Below are positions 1-4,991 of a stretch of DNA of 7,519 nt, in pieces. Source of the stretch: Minisyncoccota bacterium. GTDB taxonomy: Bacteria > Patescibacteriota > Minisyncoccia > Minisyncoccales > UBA5738. The position numbers were made by a program, and so were the translations under genes. Numbering within the stretch: position 1 is the stretch's first letter; each line of letters starts with the position of its first letter. Location of the stretch: contig JALOQL010000050.1 of the NCBI GenBank assembly GCA_025453415.1, positions 1-7,519 on the forward strand, given 5' to 3'. The notes under the pieces are model-generated. The model was not told the DNA's origin, ran no database searches, and saw only the letters and a list, made by a program, of their open reading frames with translations.

Positions 1-662
1 GCGTCCACCGCCAAAAAGCAGGGCGCAATGCTCGAGTAAAGGTCTCCCGGGCCGATAAGAATAATGTCGGCGGCCAGGATCGCTTTTTTGGCATCAATAA
101 ACAAACGCGACTCTGGATTTTGGAAAATCTTTTTGATCTTCAGACCGGCGTCGTGGTTTTCCGAAAGCTCGATCTCCCGCTCGCCCTCCAGAACCTGGCC
201 GTTCTCCAGTTCGGCAAAAATATTGGTCTTGTCCACGATCATCGGCAAGGCGCGGTTATCGCCCAACTCCATGAATTCGGAAACGATCGCCATCGCCTTT
301 TTATGGCTCTTCAAATTGTATTCGAGGCACGCCATGAACGCATTGGAAAGAACCTGGCCTTTATGCCCGGAACCATAGGTCTCATTTCCGAAACGGAATG
401 TCCATAACTGCTTTTTCCATTTCGGCGCGTTGGACAGCGCCAGGACATGGCGCCGGATGTCCGCCGGCGGCAAAACATCGAACTGCTCGCGAAAAAGGCT
501 GGACGCGCCGCCGCTATCCACCATCGAAGTCAGGCCGGTCAGTTGAACCGGATATTTCTTCAAGGGCTCCAAAAGCACTTTTGGCATCAAATTGCCGCCG
601 CCGATGCAAACGATTTTCAAATTTTTGGCGGTTTTTGATTTTTTTTGGGTCTTTGGCTTCAT
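1..662 (-). CDS. yvcK: YvcK/GlmR (CofD-like) family protein, N-terminal 220 aa, partial
   Basis: I translated this frame by hand. It opens at the ATG at 662-660 and stays open to the left edge, so the C-terminal part is missing (family members are usually over 300 aa). After a Lys-rich N-terminus comes a Rossmann-like nucleotide-binding start, IVCIGGGNLMPKVLL (residues 17-31). The family signature follows: VDSGGASSLFREQFDVLPP (48-66) with ADIRRHVLAL (67-76). GHKGQVLSNAFMACLE (99-114) fits the GHxxGN-type region, although the usual GN is altered. IGPGDLYSSIAPCFLAV (203-219) matches the GPGSLYTSIIPNLLV block. The family covers CofD (phospholactate transferase) and YvcK/GlmR, a cytosolic UDP-GlcNAc-binding regulator of cell-wall precursor supply. 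LPPADIR and the murA/glmS neighbours favour YvcK/GlmR; this is inference. It is divergent from murA, with 67 bp between the starts, and no Shine-Dalgarno precedes the ATG. Confidence 0.85.
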   Translation of the reverse strand, partial: MKPKTQKKSKTAKNLKIVCIGGGNLMPKVLLEPLKKYPVQLTGLTSMVDSGGASSLFREQFDVLPPADIRRHVLALSNAPKWKKQLWTFRFGNETYGSGHKGQVLSNAFMACLEYNLKSHKKAMAIVSEFMELGDNRALPMIVDKTNIFAELENGQVLEGEREIELSENHDAGLKIKKIFQNPESRLFIDAKKAILAADIILIGPGDLYSSIAPCFLAVD

Positions 663-695
663 GATAGACAAAGTTTGATTTATTGCTTAAACTGT

Positions 696-724
696 ATGAT
701 AACCCAAAGCAAGCGTATTTTCAA
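696..724 (-). promoter_or_regulatory. Candidate sigma-70-type promoter for yvcK
   Basis: Read on the minus strand, TTGAAA (724-719) is followed after exactly 17 bp by TATCAT (701-696). A start near 689 would give a leader of about 27 nt before the yvcK ATG at 662. On the plus strand the same -10 reads TATGAT (695-700), but its best -35-like TTGATT (675-680) is only 14 bp away, so a murA promoter here is less convincing. The 67-bp gap must nevertheless serve both genes. Confidence 0.5.
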
Positions 725-729
725 TTAAA

Positions 730-1989
730 ATGATCCAAAAATTCCTCATAAAAGGCGGTAATCCTCTCAACGGCGAAGTCACCATCTCCGGCTATAAAAA
801 CAGCGCCGGCGCTTTATTGGCCGCCGCCCTGCTGGCCGAAGAACCATGCGTCATCGGCAACCTGCCATTGTGCACCGATGTCTTGGACCAGATCGACATC
901 ATCAAACAGATGGGCGCCAAGATCGAATGGCTCGAACCGCGCAAGATCCGCATCGACGCCAAAGACATCGACGCGCAGAAAATACCTTACAGCCTGTTCG
1001 AAAAAATGCGGGTTTCAATCCTGCTCATCGGCCCGCTGTTGGCGCGTTTCCGCAATTTCAAGGTCCCCCATCCGGGAGGCGACAAAATCGGCATCCGGCC
1101 GGTCAAAATTCATTTGGAAACCCTGAAAAAATTCGGGGTAAAATTCTGGGAAGAAAACGGCTTTTATTGCTTTGAAGCGCCAAAGAAAATCGAAGGTACC
1201 AACATCGCCTTGCGGGAATTCTCGGTGATCGGCACCGAAATCGTCGCTATGGTCGCGGCGGCGGCTCACGGGAAAACCACCATCGAAATCGCCGCGGCCG
1301 AACCCCAAGTACAGAACGTTTGCGAAATGCTGAAAAACATGGGCGCCAAGATTAAAGGTATTGGCCAGCATACCTTGGAGATCGAAGGCAAAGGAAAGCT
1401 TTCGGGAACCGAGATCAACGTCTGCGCCGATCCCCTGGAAACCGGCACGTTTATGATCGCTTTTGCGCTAACTAATGGCCGGGGCGTAATTAAAAACACC
1501 GAACCTCAACATCTGACTTTCTTTCTGGAAAGAATGAGGGATATCGGCATAAACTTTGATGTCGACGGCACCGACATCCGGATCGCCCCTGCGGAAAGTT
1601 TCAAGGCCACCAAAATCCAGGTTTTGCCCTATCCGGGATTCCCGACCGACCTGCAACCGCAAACCGCAGTGCTGCTTACCCAGGCCCAAGGCAAAAGCTT
1701 GATACACGAGCCGCTTTACGAAAACCGTTCCCAGCATTTGCAGGAACTACGCAAAATGGGCGCCGACATCGAAATTACCGATCCGCACCGGGCGTTGATC
1801 TTTGGCAAGACCGAACTGACCGGCACCAAGGTTGATGCCTCCGATATCCGCGCCGGCGCCGCGCTCATTCTGGCCGGTTTGGTCGCGAGCGGCGAAACTA
1901 TCGTGGATAATATCCACCACATCGAACGCGGTTACGAAAAGTTCGACGAAAAACTGATTTCCTTGGGCGCAAAGATCGAACGAATCTGA
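730..1989 (+). CDS. murA: UDP-N-acetylglucosamine 1-carboxyvinyltransferase (MurA), Cys-to-Asp variant
   Basis: MurA transfers enolpyruvate from PEP to UDP-GlcNAc, the first committed step of peptidoglycan synthesis, in the cytosol. At 419 aa it is full family length (E. coli 419). Hallmarks are all in order: GYKNSAGALLAAALLAEEP (21-39) with Lys23/Asn24, the counterparts of E. coli K22/N23; KMRVSILLIGPLLARF (92-107) with Arg94; HPGGDKIGIRPVKIH (114-128); YPGFPTDLQPQ (301-311) with Asp307, the counterpart of D305; DIRAGAALILAGLVASGET (372-390) with Arg374; and HHIERGYEKFDEKL (396-409) with Arg400. The normal loop reads GGCxxGARPVD, but here the Cys (E. coli C115) is Asp118. Such Asp enzymes are active and insensitive to fosfomycin in other bacteria. 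The gene starts at ATG 730 with no Shine-Dalgarno, ends in TGA, and runs into the terminator at 2036-2062. Confidence 0.97.
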   Translation: MIQKFLIKGGNPLNGEVTISGYKNSAGALLAAALLAEEPCVIGNLPLCTDVLDQIDIIKQMGAKIEWLEPRKIRIDAKDIDAQKIPYSLFEKMRVSILLIGPLLARFRNFKVPHPGGDKIGIRPVKIHLETLKKFGVKFWEENGFYCFEAPKKIEGTNIALREFSVIGTEIVAMVAAAAHGKTTIEIAAAEPQVQNVCEMLKNMGAKIKGIGQHTLEIEGKGKLSGTEINVCADPLETGTFMIAFALTNGRGVIKNTEPQHLTFFLERMRDIGINFDVDGTDIRIAPAESFKATKIQVLPYPGFPTDLQPQTAVLLTQAQGKSLIHEPLYENRSQHLQELRKMGADIEITDPHRALIFGKTELTGTKVDASDIRAGAALILAGLVASGETIVDNIHHIERGYEKFDEKLISLGAKIERI

Positions 1990-2103
1990 ATCGAAACGTA
2001 GAATCGCGACACGTCGACACGTTGAGTTTAAATGCAAAATCCGGGTCATGCCCGGATTTTTTGTATTTATCAACGATTCAACGCCTCAACGTTTCGCGAT
2101 TCA
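1987..2103. repeat. Imperfect palindrome spanning the murA/iorB convergent ends
   Basis: The arms fold around the terminator core at 2036-2062. Paired blocks are ATCGCGA (2003-2009) with TCGCGAT (2094-2100), and ACGTTGAG (2019-2026) with CTCAACGT (2085-2092), then AAAT-C-AAAA next to the core. Each outer edge begins exactly at a stop codon: murA reads TGAATCGAAACGT from 1987, and iorB, read on the minus strand from 2103, reads TGAATCGCGAAACGT. The arms are built from repeated words (CGTTGA, GAATCG) rather than being a single clean repeat. Confidence 0.7.
2036..2062. terminator. Bidirectional intrinsic terminator between murA and iorB
   Basis: AAAATCCGGG (2036-2045), loop TCATG, CCCGGATTTT (2051-2060) and then TT make a 10-bp stem with a T6 run on the plus strand for murA. 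On the minus strand the stem is followed by TTTT, so it can also stop iorB transcripts arriving from 2101. Its position between two convergent genes fits this double use. Confidence 0.88.
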
Positions 2104-2703
2104 ATTCTTCTTGTTTTTCTTCGCCAATTCCCACGTTTTAATATTTAGTTCCAGATGCTTGGGCGACACCGATGATTTTATTGCCTCCAGCATCGTCTCG
2201 GGTTTCAACGGCAGCATCTTTTTGAATGACGCCAGGCACAATAAATAAACACCCGAAACGGCCGCGCTGCCCAATTCCTGTTTGCAGATTTCATCGGCGT
2301 TAACAACCACGATCTTTTTGGTAACCTTTTGCAAATCCTCCACAATCTCCTCGGGCGATACCAGCTCTTTTCCGGGGATCATCACCTCGGTCTTGTTGAT
2401 AAGATATTGCGTTTCCGGACCGGCAAAATAAGCGGCCTTCAGGCATTCCTGCATTTCCAGGCCCACGATAAGTTCGGCTTTTTTCGCTTCCACCAGCGGT
2501 GACCAGACCTTCTTGCCGAATTTAATGTGAACCTCGACCGACCCCCCGCGCTGCGATAATCCGTGCAATTCGGACGTTTTGACGTCAAAACCGCTTTTCA
2601 AACCCGCGTCCGCAAGGATCTCCAGCAAAGTGATCAGCCCCTGCCCGCCCGTGCCCACGATGACGCAGTCAAAAGTTTTTTTCCCTTCTCCCTTGTTTGC
2701 CAT
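2101..2703 (-). CDS. iorB: Indolepyruvate:ferredoxin oxidoreductase, beta subunit (IorB)
   Basis: This 200-aa protein matches the small subunit of indolepyruvate:ferredoxin oxidoreductase, equivalent to the gamma domain of pyruvate:ferredoxin oxidoreductases. With IorA it would convert aryl-pyruvates (indolepyruvate, phenylpyruvate) plus CoA into acyl-CoA and CO2 while reducing ferredoxin, in the anaerobic breakdown of aromatic amino acids. Seen: FDCVIVGTGGQGLITLLEIL (11-30) with the GTGGQG loop at 17-22; SELHGLSQRGGSVEVHIKFG (44-63), a very characteristic IorB block; and a C-terminal helical part ending in a Lys/Asn tail. Length is normal for the family. The ATG at 2703 has no Shine-Dalgarno and lies only 9 nt downstream of a GGGGTCT hairpin. 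The usual partner, iorA, is displaced by 523 bp. The stop is TGA at 2101. Confidence 0.93.
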   Translation of the reverse strand: MANKGEGKKTFDCVIVGTGGQGLITLLEILADAGLKSGFDVKTSELHGLSQRGGSVEVHIKFGKKVWSPLVEAKKAELIVGLEMQECLKAAYFAGPETQYLINKTEVMIPGKELVSPEEIVEDLQKVTKKIVVVNADEICKQELGSAAVSGVYLLCLASFKKMLPLKPETMLEAIKSSVSPKHLELNIKTWELAKKNKKN

Positions 2704-2712
2704 TGTATTTTT

Positions 2713-2750
2713 GGGGTCTGTCCCCGGCGTAATCGCAGGGATTAGACCCC
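2713..2750. repeat. Left-end GGGGTCT/AGACCCC hairpin
   Basis: GGGGTCT (2713-2719) pairs with AGACCCC (2744-2750), and TCCC (2721-2724) pairs with GGGA (2738-2741), around a 13-nt loop with one small internal bulge. It sits 9 nt before the iorB ATG, where a ribosome-binding region would be, so it would be part of the iorB leader if transcription starts upstream of it. Confidence 0.7.
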
Positions 2751-2772
2751 TGCAAAAGCATCTTATGTTTAT

Positions 2773-2801
2773 ATCTTATTAAAATCTCGCGGCTTTTTCA
2801 A
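2773..2801 (-). promoter_or_regulatory. Candidate promoter for iorB inside the inserted element
   Basis: Read on the minus strand, TTGAAA (2801-2796) is followed after exactly 17 bp by TAAGAT (2778-2773), a 4/6 match to the -10 consensus. A start near 2766 would give a leader of about 63 nt containing the hairpin at 2713-2750. If real, it could supply iorB transcription that the interrupted operon otherwise loses. This is a motif match only. Confidence 0.3.
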
Positions 2802-2828
2802 ATTGATTGCCCCTTATAAAAAGCGTAA

Positions 2829-2853
2829 GGACTTGAATCAATGACTCAAGTCC
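2829..2853. terminator. Stem-loop after the cysteine-rich frame
   Basis: GGACTTGA (2829-2836) pairs perfectly with TCAAGTCC (2846-2853) around a 9-nt loop. It lies 8 bp beyond the TAA of the cysteine-rich frame on the minus strand, where the stem is followed by TTACGCTTTTT. The T-run is interrupted and a T8 run precedes the stem, so this is a weak terminator candidate. Confidence 0.35.
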
Positions 2854-2861
2854 AAAAAAAA

Positions 2862-3170
2862 TTAATTATTGTACCCCCTCCTTTTGGCAATTTCCTCATT
2901 AGAGGCATCGCGAATCCCTTTCCCTCCATCTATAATGATTTTCCATGCTTCCCCAGGATGACATAGAAATATCATCCCTTCAGGTCCTTTCCCCTGTATG
3001 CTTGCATAGCAAGCACTGCAACCACACGCCTTGCACAAGTCTTTTCCCTCTTGATATAATTTGGCCCATTGACAAGCAGCCGAGTACGTCTTATTTTTTC
3101 TATTAAATGATTGTCAATGAGCCTGGCTATTTCTTACCACAACTTCAAAAAATGTCAAAGGTTGCAACAT
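2862..3170 (-). pseudogene. Small cysteine-rich frame with one in-frame TGA (relic?)
   Basis: On the minus strand, ATG at 3170 opens 18 codons (MLQPLTFFEVVVRNSQAH), meets TGA at 3116-3114, then stays open for 83 codons to TAA at 2864-2862. The long part looks protein-like: a Cys cluster CKACGCSAC, the aromatic- and glycine-rich FLCHPGEAWKIIIDGGKGI, and a charged end EEIAKRRGYNN. The C-x2-C-x-C-x2-C spacing suggests metal binding, but I recognise no family. After the TGA no ATG precedes the Cys cluster; a TTG at 3038, preceded at good distance by GAGGGA, would give a 58-aa version. A nonsense-mutated gene, a 5'-truncated gene, or a small TTG-start gene are all possible. Function unknown. Confidence 0.4.
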
Positions 3171-3178
3171 ATTTAAAA

Positions 3179-3206
3179 GGGCCTAATCCTTTTTGATATT
3201 AGACCC
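3179..3206. repeat. Right-end GGGCCTAAT/ATTAGACCC hairpin
   Basis: GGGCCTAAT (3179-3187) pairs with ATTAGACCC (3198-3206), 8 of 9 positions, around a 10-nt loop. It is an inverted relative of the hairpin at 2713-2750 and lies 20 bp beyond the iorA stop. Confidence 0.65.
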
Positions 3207-3226
3207 CCTCAAAAACACAACATTCA

Positions 3227-4897
3227 TTAGCCAATTTTATTTTCCACAAATTTGCAGGGCCGGCGGGCAATGATCACCGACACCTCCGGCTTTTCCACGA
3301 ACTCTTTAACGGCGCCGATGAATTCCTCGGCGTTGCCCTGGTCGATGATCTTCATGTTTTCGGGCGTCACCCCGCAGGCAAGCACCATATTCTCGATCGG
3401 GATGCGGTTCTCCACCCCCACCGCGTCCGGATGCGGCTGATGGCCGGTCATCGCGGTGATCTCGTTGTTCAGGATGATGAGCAATGGGTTCGATTTGTTG
3501 TAGACGGCATTAAGCAGGCCCTCGATGCCGGAATGAAAGAACGTGCCGTCGCCGATGAACGCGATCACTTTCTGGTTGGTGGCTTTCTTGATGCCGTGGG
3601 CGATCCCGATCCCCGACCCCATACAAAACATGTAATCGTAAATCTCGTGGGGTGGCAAAGCACCGATCATATAGCAACCGATGTCGCCGCCAAAGATCAC
3701 TTCCTTTTCGTCAACCGCTTTTTTGACCGCGGCAAACGCCAGCCAATAAGGGCACCCCGGGCACAGCTGCGGCGAGCGCATCGGAACCTTGAAATTCGGT
3801 TCGAATTTCGAAGACTTGTAATTCTTGCCCGCAAATTTGGCGATCGCGGCCAGGGCGGTTTCCGGTTTCATCTCGCCGATCTGCGAACGGAAGTCAACTC
3901 CATGGATCTCCAACCGGCAGTTAACATCCTTTGCCAGCATCTGCACCCGGCGCTCAAGATACGGCTCAAGCTCTTCCAAAACCAACACCTTTTTCAGTTT
4001 TTTGATGAAATCACGGATCTTTTTTTCCGGCAGCGGATGGAATGTTCCCAGCTTCAACACCGGCAAGTCGATTCCCAGCTGCTCCATGGCTTCCCGGGCA
4101 TGCAAATAAGCGACGCCGGAAGTGATTATCCCCAGCGGCTGGTTCTTGAACATCGATCTGCCTTCCATGCGGTTCAGCTTGCTTTTTTCAAAATATTCCT
4201 GCAATTCCTGCTCGCGGTCGAGCAACTCCTGTTTCATCCCATGCAAACGGGGCATCATGGTCACGTATTTGCGTTTGTTTTTGACAAACTCCCCCTTCAA
4301 CTGGATTTTGCGATTCGGATCAAGTTCTCCCAAAGTTACCAGCGCCCGCTGATGCGCCGTGCGCGTGGTAATGCGCACGATCACCGGCGTGCCAAATTTT
4401 TCCGAAATATTGAACGCTTCGGCCGTGAAATCCTTGCATTCCTGCGCGTCGGATGGCTCAAGCATCGGGATATGTCCCAAGACCGAGAATGGCCGCGTAT
4501 TTTCCTCGCTTTGCGCCGAGCTGTGACACTGGGGATCGTCGGCGATAAAAATCACCATCGGCGCACGGGTCCCGGTATAGGCCAGCGGCAGCAACGGTTC
4601 CAGGGCGACGTTCAAACCGAAATTCTTCATCGCCACCAAAGTTTTCAATCCGGAAAAATTGGCGCCGATCGCCGATTCCATGGCGGTCTTTTCGTTGGTG
4701 GAGAATTCAAAATAGAACTTTGGATCATCCTTCAGCTCTTTTTGCAGGGCGTAAAAATTGTTGCCGATCTCCGACGCGGGCGTGCCCGGGTAGGTCGCGA
4801 TATACTGGACCCCGGATTCCAAAGCGCCGCGGATGATCGCTTCGTTGCCAAGAAACATCGTCTGCTTCCCCGCCGCGTTTTCAAGTAATTTATTCAT
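3227..4897 (-). CDS. iorA: Indolepyruvate:ferredoxin oxidoreductase, alpha subunit (IorA), no C-terminal ferredoxin domain
   Basis: This is the catalytic thiamine-diphosphate subunit. The N-terminal part FLGNEAIIRGALESGV (15-30) and TYPGTPASEI (35-44) matches the pyrimidine-binding domain; HSSAQSEENTRPF (125-137) is a typical IorA stretch. The C-terminal TPP domain has RSPQLCPGCP (374-383), GGDIGCYMIGALPPHEIYD (403-421) and the TPP motif GDGTFFHSG (449-457) ending at NN (477-478). Cys379, Cys382 and Cys408 are candidate ligands for one proximal Fe-S cluster. I chose ATG 4897 (556 aa). A TTG at 4912 would add five residues but lies inside the repeat arm at 4905-4928. Canonical IorA continues after the RRPC segment (545-548) into a ferredoxin domain with two 4Fe-4S clusters. 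Here the protein stops eight residues later, with TAA at 3229-3227, right beside the hairpin-ended element. It lies 97 bp downstream of glmS on the same strand. Confidence 0.93.
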   Translation of the reverse strand: MNKLLENAAGKQTMFLGNEAIIRGALESGVQYIATYPGTPASEIGNNFYALQKELKDDPKFYFEFSTNEKTAMESAIGANFSGLKTLVAMKNFGLNVALEPLLPLAYTGTRAPMVIFIADDPQCHSSAQSEENTRPFSVLGHIPMLEPSDAQECKDFTAEAFNISEKFGTPVIVRITTRTAHQRALVTLGELDPNRKIQLKGEFVKNKRKYVTMMPRLHGMKQELLDREQELQEYFEKSKLNRMEGRSMFKNQPLGIITSGVAYLHAREAMEQLGIDLPVLKLGTFHPLPEKKIRDFIKKLKKVLVLEELEPYLERRVQMLAKDVNCRLEIHGVDFRSQIGEMKPETALAAIAKFAGKNYKSSKFEPNFKVPMRSPQLCPGCPYWLAFAAVKKAVDEKEVIFGGDIGCYMIGALPPHEIYDYMFCMGSGIGIAHGIKKATNQKVIAFIGDGTFFHSGIEGLLNAVYNKSNPLLIILNNEITAMTGHQPHPDAVGVENRIPIENMVLACGVTPENMKIIDQGNAEEFIGAVKEFVEKPEVSVIIARRPCKFVENKIG

Positions 4898-4904
4898 ATT
4901 TATT

Positions 4905-4981
4905 AAGCGCAAAGCTAAAAGCGAAAAGCTTAAAGAAAAACGCGTTTTGCATTTTCACTTTGCGCTTTTCGCTTTACGCTT
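4905..4981. repeat. AAGCG-word inverted repeat between glmS and iorA
   Basis: The 24-nt arms 4905-4928 and 4958-4981 are complementary at 21 of 24 positions and are built of the words AAAGCG, AAAAGCG and AAGCGCAAAG. The loop holds a perfect 12-bp palindrome, AAAACGCGTTTT (4937-4948). It could form a strong RNA hairpin between the glmS stop and the iorA start, with no T-run for a classical terminator. A role in mRNA processing or attenuation is inference. Confidence 0.75.
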
Positions 4982-4991
4982 TAAGTTTATT

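Larger units (their letters stand above)
2704..3220. mobile_element. Probable non-autonomous hairpin-ended element between iorA and iorB
   Basis: This stretch is visibly richer in A+T than the flanking genes. Its two ends are inverted copies of one imperfect sequence. Read inward to outward, the left end (minus strand) runs GGGGTCTAATCCCT to AGACCCC to AAAAATACAA; the right end (plus strand) runs GGGCCTAATCCTT to AGACCCCCTC to AAAAACACAA. Each end also folds on itself (2713-2750 and 3179-3206). Subterminal hairpins without an evident target duplication resemble elements mobilised by IS200/REP-type tyrosine transposases (RAYT). No transposase is encoded, so it would be non-autonomous or a relic. 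The family assignment is inference; a relic intergenic gene with terminator-like hairpins is the alternative. Confidence 0.5.

Noticed and set aside
64..664. Several plus-strand open frames across the left end
   Set aside because: They overlap the minus-strand YvcK/CofD-like frame, whose translation shows family motifs throughout.
2704..3220. CRISPR array or tRNA in the non-coding gap
   Set aside because: There are no regularly spaced direct repeats and no cloverleaf; the structure is confined to two end hairpins and one internal stem.
3431..4888. A 485-codon plus-strand open frame opposite iorA
   Set aside because: It is antisense to a clear IorA with intact motifs; its translation is rich in Arg, His, Gln and Phe with no recognisable domain, as expected for a mirror frame of a biased gene.
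4898..4912. TTG at 4912 as the iorA start
   Set aside because: It lies in the AAGCG repeat arm, and the ATG at 4897 gives a normal IorA N-terminus; the five extra residues show no family similarity.
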